A DNA stretch of 64,000 nucleotides from Rohdeia sp041398665 (GCA_041398665.1 JAWKUH010000012.1:75707-139706), one strand, 5' to 3'. Counted from the first letter of the stretch, positions 53,611-62,875 are shown. Notes: a model not told the origin generated them from the letters alone. Numbers and translations: made by a program.

Positions 53611-54165
53611 ATGAGCGAGAGCCCCCTCCAGGTCTACCGCGTGTCCGTCAGCGGCCTGTGGACCACGCGCCACGAGTTCTCGTCGCAGACGGAGTCGGGG
53701 TGGCAGCGCGAGGGCGTCCTCACGGTCGAGCGCTCGTCCACGGGTCGCGTCACCGGCGCCGAGTACCGCCCCGAGAAGGGCGAGGTCCTCTCGATCCGGC
53801 GCGACCCGGGCCTGCTCCGCAGCCAGTTCTCGCTGTGGACCGACGGGCAGGAGTGGCTGGGATCGTCGCTCCGCTGGGGCCTGCGCCGCCAGATCGACCT
53901 CTCGACGGGGAGCAAGCCGCTCTACCTCCTCCCGGTCGCCGGTCTCCGCGCCGGCTGGGGCGTCTACGCGCCGAAGTCGGGCGAGAACGCGCGCATCCTC
54001 TCGGGCCTCCTGGGCCGCGGGGCGCGCATCGAGGTGCTCCGCCGCTTCGACTTCCCGATCCTCGTCTTCGCGTACTTCCTCGGGAACCAGGTGCACCTCG
54101 AGTCCATCCTTCCGGGTCCGGAACCCGAGAAGGTGAAGGCGCGCGCCTCGGCGACGGCGGTCTGA
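53611..54165 (+). CDS. Unknown protein, possibly LURP-one/scramblase-like fold
   Basis: 184 aa with no signal peptide. It consists almost entirely of predicted beta strands (QREGVLTVERSSTGRVTGAE, then VLSIRRDPGLLRSQFSLWTD, then KPLYLLPVAGLRAGWGVYAP) ending in a hydrophobic helix (FDFPILVFAYFLGNQVHLES). Twelve-stranded sheets closing round a C-terminal hydrophobic helix are the hallmark of Tubby/LURP-one/scramblase-like domains, so that fold is a reasonable guess. No catalytic residues can be named. It stands alone. Confidence 0.7.
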   Translation: MSESPLQVYRVSVSGLWTTRHEFSSQTESGWQREGVLTVERSSTGRVTGAEYRPEKGEVLSIRRDPGLLRSQFSLWTDGQEWLGSSLRWGLRRQIDLSTGSKPLYLLPVAGLRAGWGVYAPKSGENARILSGLLGRGARIEVLRRFDFPILVFAYFLGNQVHLESILPGPEPEKVKARASATAV

Positions 54166-54382
54166 GCCCGTCGCTCGAGTCCGCCCCTCGACCGCTCGGC
54201 TGGGTCCCGTCGCCGGGAAGAAGGGCCGCGTTCGGGCGTCCCCCCACAGCCGCGGGGCCACGGTTCCCGAGCACCTTCCAGCTGAGCACGGTCTTCCCGA
54301 GCACACGGCGAGGGGTCGCCGTCGGCGCCAGGCCGAGGACCCGCCCCCTCCACCTCCGATCACACGCGGCACGATCCACGTC

Positions 54383-56419
54383 ATGCGCCCTTCCGTCGTC
54401 CTCCCGCTCGTCCTCGCCGCCATCGCGGCCCTCGCCGCGGTCCTCTTCTTCAACGGTCCCGACGAGTCCCCGACGCCGGAGGGCGACCGGGACCTCACGA
54501 CCCGGATCGAGGAGCCGCAGGTCGACCGGCGCAAGGATCCGCTCGACACGCCGGACCTCGCCGAGACGCGCGAGGGCGGCAACGGCGCGACGGAGTCGGC
54601 GCGCCGGGGCGTCGAACCCGAGACGCCGACCGCCGCGGTCGACGCACCGAACGGCGCCTGCTCCCTCGCGGTGACGGTCCTGGGTGAGGAGGGCGCGCCC
54701 CTCGAGAACGCGATCGTCGGGATCGCGATCCGTCAGCCCGGGGCCGAGCTCAACAAGTTCCTCGCGGCGTCGGGCAACGTCGACCCGAGCCTCGCGCTCG
54801 CCGCGCCGGACCGCACGACCGAGCGGAAGACCAAGGCCGACGGGACGGCGCTCTTCCCGGAGCTCACGCCGAGCCCCTACTACGCCGTCGTCGTGTCGCA
54901 CCCCGACTACGCACCGTCCGAGGTGCGCCAACTCCCGGTCGTCGCGAACGGCGGGAAGCCGACGACGGTGACCGTCACGCTCGAGCACGGCCTCATGGTG
55001 CACGGCTACGTCCGCAACGAGGCGGGCGAGCCGCTCCCGAACGCGCAGCTCGCGCTCTTCCCGACCGCAGCGCTGAACCTCCCGCTCGAGCGGCAGGTCG
55101 AGTTCGGCAAGGGCACGAAGACGAACTCCGAGGGCTACTACCGCTTCCAGAACGTCGACGTCGCGTCGCTCAACTGCCTGATCGTCCGGCGTTCGGGCTA
55201 CGGGAGCCAGGCGCAGACGGACATCCGTCCGGAGGGTTTCGACACGTCGATCGAGGTCGACTTCCGACTCGCACCGGGGCTGTCGATCCGCGGACGCGTC
55301 GTGTCGGCGAGCGGCGCACCGGTGGCGGGTGCCGACGTCACGGCGTACGGCTTGACGAACATCCACACGTCGCGCGGGACGGGCAAGTCGAAGGCCGACG
55401 GGACGTTCGAGCTCCTCGACATCGTGGAGGGCCCCTACCAGGTGCGCGCGCTCGCGCCGGGCTGGGCCGAGGCGCGCGAACCGCGCGTCGACGCCGGCGA
55501 ACAGAACCTGGTCCTCGAGATGCAGCCGCTGGGTCAGGTCACCGGCAACGTCGTCGACTCGGCGACGGGTCGTCCGGTGACGGCGTTCACGGTCTCCGTG
55601 CGGCGCTCGAACCAGGGCAACCAGGTGCTCGGTCCGCCCTTCATGCAGAAGTCCTACTCGAACGCCGCCGAGGGCGCGTACGAGATCACCGGCATCCCGG
55701 AGGGCGTGTACGCGGTCCAGGCCGACGCGCCGGGCTACGCGCCGTCGCTCTCGAAGTCGTTCGAGGTGCGGCTCGGTGAGGTCGCCTCGGGCATCGAGGT
55801 GCGCATCAGCACGGGCGGCGGGATCTCCGGTCGCATCGTCGACCAGGAGACGGGCCAACCCGTGAAGGGCGCCAAGATCTCGACGCAGGACAACGGTTTC
55901 GTCGACAACGCGCTCGCACAGATGTTCGGCGCGATGCTCTCGCGTCGCACCACGTCGCGCGCCGCGGTGAGCGACGCCGACGGTCGCTTCTCGCTGACGA
56001 ACCTCGCGCCCGGGGACTACCAGCTCAAGATCGAGCACCCCGACTACACGACGACGATCGTCAAGGACCTGCGCATCGAGGACACGCCGGAACCCATCGA
56101 CTTCGGCAACTTCTTCCTGCGCAAGGGCGGCGCGGTCAACGGCGTCGTCTACGACGAGAACGGCGCGCCCATGAAGAACGCGACCGTCACGCTCGCCAAC
56201 ACCGACATCCCGGGCCTCACCTACCAGGTCCGCAGCGACGACGAGGGGCGCTACTCGGTCGGGCACGTCGCGCCCGGCGGCTACCGCATCCACGCCCAGC
56301 GACCCGTCGAGAACTCGAGCAACCCCTTCGAGGCCCTGCTCGACGTCCAGCGCTCGGAACGCGAGCTCTTCGTCGACGAGGGCGGCGAGCACTACCTCGA
56401 CCTGTCGATGGTGCAGTGA
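54383..56419 (+). CDS. Secreted protein with multiple carboxypeptidase-regulatory-like domains
   Basis: 678 aa with an N-terminal signal anchor (VVLPLVLAAIAALAAVLFF). Successive beta-sandwich units of the CarboxypepD_reg / PEGA type are visible: CSLAVTVLGEEGAPLENAIV, GLMVHGYVRNEAGEPLPNAQ, LSIRGRVVSASGAPVAGADV, GQVTGNVVDSATGRPVTAFT, GGISGRIVDQETGQPVKGAK and GAVNGVVYDENGAPMKNATV, about 90 residues each, closed by 'DGRFSLTNLAPGDYQLKIEH'-type ends. These modules serve as rigid adhesive stalks; no enzyme domain is present. It should sit at the cell surface or in the periplasm, and ends at a strong bidirectional terminator. Confidence 0.9.
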   Translation: MRPSVVLPLVLAAIAALAAVLFFNGPDESPTPEGDRDLTTRIEEPQVDRRKDPLDTPDLAETREGGNGATESARRGVEPETPTAAVDAPNGACSLAVTVLGEEGAPLENAIVGIAIRQPGAELNKFLAASGNVDPSLALAAPDRTTERKTKADGTALFPELTPSPYYAVVVSHPDYAPSEVRQLPVVANGGKPTTVTVTLEHGLMVHGYVRNEAGEPLPNAQLALFPTAALNLPLERQVEFGKGTKTNSEGYYRFQNVDVASLNCLIVRRSGYGSQAQTDIRPEGFDTSIEVDFRLAPGLSIRGRVVSASGAPVAGADVTAYGLTNIHTSRGTGKSKADGTFELLDIVEGPYQVRALAPGWAEAREPRVDAGEQNLVLEMQPLGQVTGNVVDSATGRPVTAFTVSVRRSNQGNQVLGPPFMQKSYSNAAEGAYEITGIPEGVYAVQADAPGYAPSLSKSFEVRLGEVASGIEVRISTGGGISGRIVDQETGQPVKGAKISTQDNGFVDNALAQMFGAMLSRRTTSRAAVSDADGRFSLTNLAPGDYQLKIEHPDYTTTIVKDLRIEDTPEPIDFGNFFLRKGGAVNGVVYDENGAPMKNATVTLANTDIPGLTYQVRSDDEGRYSVGHVAPGGYRIHAQRPVENSSNPFEALLDVQRSERELFVDEGGEHYLDLSMVQ

Positions 56420-56467
56420 CGACGCCGTGAGCGTCGCGCCCGGTCGAACGGGCGCACGGAGAGCGAA

Positions 56468-56501
56468 GGACGCCGGTCCGCGCACGCGCGGACCGGCGTC
56501 C
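56468..56501. terminator. Bidirectional terminator
   Basis: A perfect 15-bp stem, GGACGCCGGTCCGCG with its complement, loop CACG, between convergent genes ending at 56419 (+) and 56520 (-). Confidence 0.85.
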
Positions 56502-56519
56502 TCGCCGTTCGTGCGGGCG

Positions 56520-58571
56520 TCAGCGCCCGAGCCCGGGGAACTCGCGCCCGTCGACGAAGCCGTCGTCGTCGGTGTCGAGCAGGTCGAAGCCCCTCTGCAG
56601 GCGCGGCGGGACCTCCGCGCGGGCGACGCGGCCGTCGCCGTCGCGATCGAGCGCGAGCAGCCGCTCCCGCTCGATCGGGTCGACCACGACCACGAGCGGT
56701 TCGTTCGCCGGGACGTCGAGCTGCTCCTCCGCGAGCACGTACTCGACGAAGCCGATCAGCATCTCCTCGTCCGTCTGTCGTCCCCAGCGCACGTCGATCG
56801 ACGGGTCGGGGTTGGCGAGGTTCGAGGCGCTGTTGTCGTACACCCCCGCCACCTCGATCCGCGTCGACGCCGGCACCGGCAGCGGACGATCGAGCACGTA
56901 GCGGTACTGCCAGTTGAAGTCGTAGCGCGGTACCTCGAGGACCCGCACCGGCTCGCCGCCGGGCGTCGTGACGTCGAAGGTGAAGCTGCGACCGCGCAGG
57001 TGCATGTGCGGGAAGAACGCGAGCAGCTCCGCGTCGTGCGCGAACACGCCGAGCGACTCCTCGCGATGCGCCTCGGCCCCGGCCGGGATCCGGATGCGGT
57101 GGTTGCTGACGCCGCAGCAGCGCACGACGTGCTGCGGCGGCGCGTCGGCGAAGTGCACGCCGATCGACGTGCGGTCGGTCGCTGGCCTTCCGTTCGTCGT
57201 GTAGTGCAGCTCGAACATGAGGATGCTGCCGGCCGGCAGCTTCTTCGCGTAGCCCTCGGGCAACACCTCGGGCTCCGTCCCCGGCGCCCAGCCCGCGAAG
57301 AAGCCGCGCGTCTCGTCGAGCAGGTCCCAGCGCTTCATGCGACCGTCGACGATCGCGTCGCCCGGCAGCACGAACGCGAGGACGTGGTGCGTCACCTCGG
57401 GGGCCGTCGGCCGGACCTCGATCGCTCGCACCCAGCGGTCCTCGTCGAGACCGGTCGGGAGCACGAGGTACTGGTACTCGACGACGCCCTCGGCCGGGAC
57501 GTCGACGGCGCGCGGGATCGTGAAGACCGCGTCGGGTTCGCCGAGCTCCCAGTCGCTCGCGCGGCGAGCGAGCGGCGGCGGCGCGACGGCGTCGTCACCG
57601 CGCGGTGCACCCGCGTCGACCCACTCGAGGATCGTGCGCACCTCGTCGTCGAGCAGCGACCGGTCGTTGCGCCAGGGACTGTCGCCGTCCGCGCTCGGCG
57701 CCGCGAACCAGGGCGGCATGCTGCGGTCCGACACGACCGCCGCGATCATCGACGCGCGCCGCGCGACGTCCTCGTAGGTCTCGAGCGCGAAGGGCGTCGG
57801 GCCGCCCGCGCGGTGGCACTCCGCGCAGTTCGCACGGACGATGCGCGCGACGTCGCGCGCGTAGGTCGGAGCCTCGTGCTCGTCCGCGAGACCCGTCGAC
57901 GCGCGCCGCTCGAGCAGGCACCCCGGCGCCGTCGTCGCGGCGACGTGCGCGGTCTCACCGCGCAGCAGCGCGTCGAGCGCGTCCTCGAGGTAGCGGTGGC
58001 GCGGTTCCGCCAGCGCGTAGCCGATGCCGTAGCGGTCGCTGAGCGCGCCGCGGTACGTCAGCGTGCCCGAGGCGTCGAGCACGAACACCTCGGTCGTCGT
58101 GCGCGCGTCGAACGCCCGCGCGACCGCACCGTCCGCGTCGTCGAGGACGAGCCCCGCGAGGCCTTGCCGCTCGGCGTGCGCGCGCAGCTCGTCGATCGCG
58201 TCGAGACCGGCGACGGCGACGTGCACGAACCCGAAGCCGCGCTCGGTGTAGGTGCGCGAGACGCGCGCGACTTCCGGCGAGAACTTGGCGCACAGCGGGC
58301 AGGTGAGGCTCGTGAGGACGACGACCGTACCGCGCTCGCCGGCGCCGCTGCGCCAACCCGCGCGCTCGCCGTCGAGTCCGATCCCCTCGGCGTCGTCGAC
58401 GTACGAGCCGACGCCGAGCGAGCGCGCCTCGCGCGCCGGGAGGACGCGCGGCGCGCGCTCGAGGGACGGCGCGGGCACGGGCTCGTCCTGTCGCGCGTTC
58501 CCGACGAACGCACCGGCGACGAGGAGGGCGAAGCAGAACGAGAGCCGTCGGGCGGTTCCGTCGAGGAGCAT
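56520..58571 (-). CDS. Secreted redoxin / c-heme / copper monooxygenase / EF-hand multidomain protein
   Basis: 683 aa. After a signal peptide come four parts. Residues about 55-205 are a thioredoxin/AhpC-like redoxin with CPLC at 91-94 (VVVLTSLTCPLCAKFSPEVA). About 235-325 is a c-type heme domain with NCAECH (Cys249, Cys252, His253) and a probable axial Met in RSMPPW. About 340-620 is a copper type II ascorbate-dependent monooxygenase-like (PHM) fold with the copper ligands VTHHVLAF (His395-396), FELHY (His456) and FPHMHLRGR (His522, His524, Met523). About 640-680 hold two EF-hand loops (DRDGDGRVARAE; DTDDDGFVDGRE). The substrate is unknown. The order suggests electron delivery to a copper hydroxylase at the cell surface. 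Confidence 0.92.
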   Translation of the reverse strand: MLLDGTARRLSFCFALLVAGAFVGNARQDEPVPAPSLERAPRVLPAREARSLGVGSYVDDAEGIGLDGERAGWRSGAGERGTVVVLTSLTCPLCAKFSPEVARVSRTYTERGFGFVHVAVAGLDAIDELRAHAERQGLAGLVLDDADGAVARAFDARTTTEVFVLDASGTLTYRGALSDRYGIGYALAEPRHRYLEDALDALLRGETAHVAATTAPGCLLERRASTGLADEHEAPTYARDVARIVRANCAECHRAGGPTPFALETYEDVARRASMIAAVVSDRSMPPWFAAPSADGDSPWRNDRSLLDDEVRTILEWVDAGAPRGDDAVAPPPLARRASDWELGEPDAVFTIPRAVDVPAEGVVEYQYLVLPTGLDEDRWVRAIEVRPTAPEVTHHVLAFVLPGDAIVDGRMKRWDLLDETRGFFAGWAPGTEPEVLPEGYAKKLPAGSILMFELHYTTNGRPATDRTSIGVHFADAPPQHVVRCCGVSNHRIRIPAGAEAHREESLGVFAHDAELLAFFPHMHLRGRSFTFDVTTPGGEPVRVLEVPRYDFNWQYRYVLDRPLPVPASTRIEVAGVYDNSASNLANPDPSIDVRWGRQTDEEMLIGFVEYVLAEEQLDVPANEPLVVVVDPIERERLLALDRDGDGRVARAEVPPRLQRGFDLLDTDDDGFVDGREFPGLGR

Positions 58572-58605
58572 GGTCGGTCGTGCGGTTCGTGGCGGCGGGC
58601 GGCGG

Positions 58606-59157
58606 CTACTCGAGGACCTCGTCGCCGCGCTCCCTCTCCTCCGTCGGCGCGTCGTCTCCGACGGCGTCGGAGGTCGCGCCGTTCTCCGCGGCGTCACCGA
58701 TCCGTGGCGACCGCCACAGCACGACGGCGGCGACCGCGCCGAACCCGATCGCGGCCGAGCTCGCGCCGGTGAGGAGCGGGACGCCGATCGCCGCGGTCAT
58801 GCAGGGCAGCACGAGGCGGCGGTCGTCGCGCCCCTCGCCCGACCGGGACCAGGCGATGAAGTCGAACGCGGCGTGCACGCACAGCACGACGCCGCCGAGG
58901 AACTTCGTCACGAGCGTCAGGGTCGGGACCGCCGCGGCGAGCTGGACGAGGAACGGCTCGTCGAGGAGCAACGCGAAGGTGAACGCGAACGCGACCGCGA
59001 GGAGCACGGCGGCGAGTGCCCACGCGACCCCCACCGCGAAGGGGTGCGAGCCGAGCCGCGCGAGGACGCCGGACGAGGAGTCCTCGGGGGACGCACCGGA
59101 CGCGGCGGAACGACGGCGCGCCTGGCGCGCGCGGACGTAGGACTTCGATTCGGTCAT
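58606..59157 (-). CDS. Small polytopic membrane protein of unknown function
   Basis: 183 aa. A basic N-terminus (VRARQARRRSAAS) is followed by three or four hydrophobic segments (VAWALAAVLLAVAFAFTFAL, then VPTLTLVTKFLGGVVLCVHA, then LVLPCMTAAIGVPLLTGASS, then AIGFGAVAAVVLW) and an acidic, low-complexity tail. I do not recognise the family. It lies 34 bases upstream of the multidomain redox protein on the same strand and could be its membrane partner. Confidence 0.75.
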   Translation of the reverse strand: MTESKSYVRARQARRRSAASGASPEDSSSGVLARLGSHPFAVGVAWALAAVLLAVAFAFTFALLLDEPFLVQLAAAVPTLTLVTKFLGGVVLCVHAAFDFIAWSRSGEGRDDRRLVLPCMTAAIGVPLLTGASSAAIGFGAVAAVVLWRSPRIGDAAENGATSDAVGDDAPTEERERGDEVLE

Positions 59158-59341
59158 GGCGAGCGGGGCGGAGGTTCGAGCCGCGGGCACCGTCGCCCGC
59201 GCACCTCCGCCCACGAGCCTACTCGAAGGTGACGTCGGCGCTCCGGGTGCCGACGCGCGCGACGCCGAGGGTCCGGGCATACTGTCCGCCGCTCGCGCGG
59301 GAGCGGACCGAGGTGGTCCGCCGCTCCGCCGCTCCTGCCCC

Positions 59342-61300
59342 ATGCTCGCTCCGCCCCTCCGCACCGCAGGTGCGTTCCTGCTCGCCCTGCCCGTCGTCCT
59401 CGGCACGGTTCGCGAGATCTCGGGTACGCCGCCTCTCGCCGTCGCCGCCGAACTGCACGCCGTCGACGGATACGGTCGACCCGTGCGCGGTCTCGAGGTC
59501 GAGGTGCTCCTGCGCGACGGCGACGGGAAGCTGCGCTGGGAGCGCTGCGCGACGTCGCGGAAGGACGGACTCGTCACGCTGCCCGAGACGAAGGACCAGG
59601 TGGTGTCGGCCCGCGCAGTCGGCGACCACGCCGTCGTCGCCGACACGTGGTGGTCCGAGAAGGGCAGGACCAACGCGATCCTGACCGTGGCGCCGCTGAT
59701 CGACGTCGACCTGCGCCTCACCGACGCCGAGGGTGCGCCGGCGAAGGACTTCGGCGCCGTGTTCGAGATGCTCGGCGACCGCGACAAGACCGACGCCGGG
59801 ATCCTCGGTGCGAACCGCGAGTCGTTCGGCGCGCTCTCGCGCGACGGCGTCGCGAAGCTCCGCGTCCCGCGCGGAGCCGAGCGGCTCAAGGTCTACGTGC
59901 CCCGCTCCGTCGCGACCGACGCCTCGGCGCGTCCGGACGAGCCCTGCTGGGCCCCCGACTTCGTGCTCGGTGCGGCGAACGGACACGACCTGCACCTCTA
60001 CCTCCCGAAGTTCGCGGAGGGTCCGGTGACGTGGAAGCTCGGCGACGCGCCGTGCACGACCGCTGTGCTGGTCCCCGGCTCGACCGTGCTCTCGGAGCTC
60101 CCCGACTTCGTCGCACGACTCGGCGCGCCGGCCGACGCCGAGGGCGTCTCGCGCGTGCTCGAGCCGCTCGACCGCGAGGGCGGGCTCGACCGCACCTGGG
60201 CCCACTGGTTCCGCGTCCTTCCCGATCCGTCCTCGACGGAGTCGCAGGCCTTCACGATGGGTCCCGTCGACGCCGCGGGCTACGACGTGTCGCTCACGGA
60301 GCGCGCGGCGAGCTGCGACCTGCCCGACGCGCCGAAGGGCGTCACGTACACCTGGATCGCCGGCGAGGACCCGGCGGTGCAGACGCCGCTCGCGTCGGCG
60401 GTGCTGCCCGAAGGCTCGTCGACCGTGATCGCGCTGCCGACGGAGGGGCCGATCGCCGAACGCGTGGTCCTGCTCGGCGCGACGGTGTACGGGCCGCCCG
60501 ACGCGCCGATCGAGTTCGGCGAGAGCCGCGCGCGCATCGACACGAGCGAGCTCGACGAGGACGGACACTGGCTGCTCGACGCGTGGGGCTCGCTCGTCGA
60601 CGAGAACGACCTCTCGATCGACGTCGAGGAGTTCGTGCGGGTGGAGCGCAGCGGTCGCGTCCGCACCCTCGTCGAGGCCGGGCCCGAGTCGGCGCAGCTC
60701 GTGCGACGCGGTCCGGGGCACGCGCTGCTGCCCGTCGCATTCGCGACGAACGACGAAGGCGTCCTCGTCCCGTCGATGCCGACCGAGAAGCACCTCGTCG
60801 AGTTCGTCGACGAGCGCGGCAGGCCGCTCCCCTGGCTGCACTTCACGGCCGAGCTGCGCAGCACGTTCCGCGGCGATCCGTTCCACGGTTGGGCCGACGG
60901 TCGCGGCAAGGGTCGCATCTACGTGACGCCGGAGGAGGGGACGTCGCTCCACGTGCGCGTCGCACCGTGCGAGAAGCTCCCCGGCACCGTGCACGTGCTC
61001 GAGGGCGAGGGGCCGCACACCGTCGTCGTCGCCGCGCCGGCGCGCGTCACGGTCGACGCGGCGAAGATCGCGGGCGGCGATCCGCGACGACTCATGGTGG
61101 TGCTCGCACCCGAGCGCGAGGGCGCGAACGAGGAGGTCCGCGATCGCGTGGGCCGCTCGCTCCCCTACTTCACGGACGGTTCGGGCGTGCTCGTCCTCGA
61201 GGGGCTCCCGGCCGGCACGTACCGCGCGGTCGTGTCGGAGCCGATGGGCTTCTTCGATTGGGACGGGAAGAGCGCGGTGGTCGAGGCGAAGCCGCTCTGA
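59342..61300 (+). CDS. Large secreted beta-rich protein of unknown function
   Basis: 652 aa with a signal peptide (LRTAGAFLLALPVVLGTVRE). It has repeated Ig-like or carboxypeptidase-regulatory-like units, for example AVAAELHAVDGYGRPVRGLE, then LIDVDLRLTDAEGAPAKDFG, then HLVEFVDERGRPLPWLHFTA, with 'GSGVLVLEGLPAGTYRAVVS' near the C-terminus, the typical end of such a unit. No catalytic motif is evident. It resembles the secreted stalk protein at 54.4-56.4 kb in style. Convergent with the following minus-strand genes; ends at a hairpin at 61323. Confidence 0.8.
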   Translation: MLAPPLRTAGAFLLALPVVLGTVREISGTPPLAVAAELHAVDGYGRPVRGLEVEVLLRDGDGKLRWERCATSRKDGLVTLPETKDQVVSARAVGDHAVVADTWWSEKGRTNAILTVAPLIDVDLRLTDAEGAPAKDFGAVFEMLGDRDKTDAGILGANRESFGALSRDGVAKLRVPRGAERLKVYVPRSVATDASARPDEPCWAPDFVLGAANGHDLHLYLPKFAEGPVTWKLGDAPCTTAVLVPGSTVLSELPDFVARLGAPADAEGVSRVLEPLDREGGLDRTWAHWFRVLPDPSSTESQAFTMGPVDAAGYDVSLTERAASCDLPDAPKGVTYTWIAGEDPAVQTPLASAVLPEGSSTVIALPTEGPIAERVVLLGATVYGPPDAPIEFGESRARIDTSELDEDGHWLLDAWGSLVDENDLSIDVEEFVRVERSGRVRTLVEAGPESAQLVRRGPGHALLPVAFATNDEGVLVPSMPTEKHLVEFVDERGRPLPWLHFTAELRSTFRGDPFHGWADGRGKGRIYVTPEEGTSLHVRVAPCEKLPGTVHVLEGEGPHTVVVAAPARVTVDAAKIAGGDPRRLMVVLAPEREGANEEVRDRVGRSLPYFTDGSGVLVLEGLPAGTYRAVVSEPMGFFDWDGKSAVVEAKPL

Positions 61301-61322
61301 CCACGGCCGCTCGCGGCGGCAC

Positions 61323-61345
61323 GCGCGAGGCTCAGCGCCTCGCGC
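61323..61345. terminator. Hairpin between convergent genes
   Basis: GCGCGAGGC / GCCTCGCGC, nine pairs with a five-base loop that contains the stop codon of the minus-strand gene. It would stop transcripts from the plus-strand gene ending at 61300. Confidence 0.6.
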
Positions 61346-61859
61346 GGAGCGCGCCGTGCGGACCCACGTCGATGCGCAGGTCGCCCGCGCGTACGAACCA
61401 GTCGAGCCTCTCGTGCCGTCCGCGGTGCCCGAAGAGGCGCAGCGCGACGTCGCCCTCGAACCGGAGTTCGAGGTCGTGCAGCGGACCGAACACGCGGAAG
61501 CTCTCGATCCGCCGCCCCTCGAGCAGCGCGACGCCCTCCAGGACGCTGCCCTCGTCGTGCGCCTCGTAGCGCCAGGACGCGACGGAGCGTCCCGCTCGCA
61601 CGATGCGCCACGCGGTGCCGCCCGTGTTGATCGCGAGGCTCGGGAAGTGCGTGCGCAGCGCCCAGGGCACGCCGGGCTCGGTGTACGGCTCGTCGCGCGG
61701 GATGCGCTCGCCGACCGCGAGGAGCAGCGTGGAGCTCGCGGGTTCCGATGCGGTCGCGAGCGACGGTCCGCGCACGGCCCAGCACACGCTGCCGACGCCG
61801 CCGCGCAGCACGTCGCGCAGCGACTCCAGGACGCGGCCGCGCTCGTCGCCTCCGTTCAC
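61332..61859 (-). CDS. Small protein of unknown function, paralogue of its upstream neighbour
   Basis: 175 aa from a GTG that overlaps the previous stop (GTGA). It starts GRVLESLRDVLRGGVGSVCW, comparable with ELNRVLRGFVGRTCRIVRAG in the next gene. The beta-rich body includes SIAINTGG-like ASLAINTGGTAWRIVRAGRS stretches (61.6 kb) and ELRFEGDVALRLFGHRGRHE, and the tail reads LRIDVGPHGALRARR. No signal peptide or membrane segment. The pattern of short alternating strands with paired Trp/Phe resembles cytoplasmic immunity-type proteins of polymorphic toxin systems, but no toxin is in view. Confidence 0.7.
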   Translation of the reverse strand: MNGGDERGRVLESLRDVLRGGVGSVCWAVRGPSLATASEPASSTLLLAVGERIPRDEPYTEPGVPWALRTHFPSLAINTGGTAWRIVRAGRSVASWRYEAHDEGSVLEGVALLEGRRIESFRVFGPLHDLELRFEGDVALRLFGHRGRHERLDWFVRAGDLRIDVGPHGALRARR

Positions 61860-62379
61860 TTCCGCGGCTCCTGCACCTCGACGCCCTGTTCCGACGTCGG
61901 CGAGTAGGACGAGTCGCCGACGCTGACGTGGTACGACGCGCCGTTGTCGCCGAACTCGTCGGCGAAGATCTCGAGGACGTACGCCTCGAGATCCGGCGGC
62001 ACGCGGAACCGGAGCCGAGGTCGAGAGTGACGGGATCCGCGACGGCACGTTCGACCGTCGCACCCACGAGCCGCGCCAGGTCGCGCGCGAGTTCTCCGTC
62101 CTCCCCGCTCCGGTCCTCGCTCGTGACGACGACGGCGTCGCCGTACGTCACGCGCCACATGCCGCTCCACGCCGTCACGCCGTGGAGTCCGCGCACGTCG
62201 CGCTCGCCCTTCCGCTCGCCCCTCTCGACGACGTACTCGTGGAGCGGATCGAGGTGGAGCGTGAACATCGACCCGACCGCACCGGCGCGCACGATGCGGC
62301 ACGTCCTTCCGACGAATCCGCGGAGGACGCGGTTCAGCTCGTCCGCCGACGACGGCCGCGTGATGGTGTCCCGTCTCAC
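61856..62379 (-). pseudogene. Small protein of unknown function, one apparent frameshift
   Basis: About 174 codons from a GTG at 62379 (VRRDTITRPSSADELNRVLR). The first part runs to ERAVADPVTLDL. One base appears to be missing near 62012-62024; in the shifted frame the protein continues RLRFRVPPDLEAYVLEIFAD and ends QGVEVQEPRK at 61856, precisely overlapping the next gene's GTG. The exact GTGA junction argues that the shifted frame is the natural one and the indel is an error or very recent. It is paralogous to its downstream neighbour in the first 30 residues. Confidence 0.65.
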
Positions 62380-62404
62380 GCTCGCGGCGTCGCGCGTCCC
62401 CCGT

Positions 62405-62875
62405 TCACGCGTGGTAGCGGTTCGCCTCGAGCTTCACGCGGTCGCCGCCGCTCACGAGCATCGCCGTCAGCGCGTCGACGAAGGCGTCGATCTGGTTGGG
62501 CTCGACGAGCATCGTGAAGCTCGCGCGCTGTTCCGCCGCGGTGCGGTCGTCGGCGCGCAGGTGCACGTCGACGAGCAGCATCCACTGGCCCGCGTGGTCG
62601 CGCGAGTCGAGGCGCAGCGCGAAGGAGTCGCCGCTCGGTTCGGTCTCCGTGGCACCGACCGCGTAGGGCCGGCTCAATCCGTGCATCGACGCGGCGTAGG
62701 CGAGGTGCTCGCGCAGTTCGGAGAGCTCCGCGAGGTCGCAGCGACAGTCGGCGACCGCCGCGATCCATCCGTTGCCCGCGGTCATGCGCACGCCGACGGG
62801 CTCGCCGTCCTGCGACACGATCTCGAGCTCCATGCCGTTCGGGACGGAACGGCTCGGCTTCGGCGGGACCGTCAC
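62405..62875 (-). CDS. Small protein of unknown function, DUF6228-like pattern
   Basis: 156 aa from a GTG at 62875, seven bases after the stop of the CpsD-like gene. The chain is GVRMTAGNGWIAAVADCRCD, then LSELREHLAYAASM, then DSFALRLDSRDHAGQWMLLV, then SFTMLVEPNQIDAFVDALTA. The order of strands and the closing 've-x-x-qid-x-f-x-x-al' helix recall the DUF6228-type small proteins often listed as immunity-like; this is a low-confidence family guess from memory. A Cys pair (CRC) is present. No membrane segment. Confidence 0.65.
   Translation of the reverse strand: MTVPPKPSRSVPNGMELEIVSQDGEPVGVRMTAGNGWIAAVADCRCDLAELSELREHLAYAASMHGLSRPYAVGATETEPSGDSFALRLDSRDHAGQWMLLVDVHLRADDRTAAEQRASFTMLVEPNQIDAFVDALTAMLVSGGDRVKLEANRYHA

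Noticed and set aside
54255..54310. TTCCCGAGCAC direct repeats before the carboxypeptidase-regulatory-like gene
   Set aside because: Only two copies, about 26 bases apart, without symmetry; too weak to call an operator.
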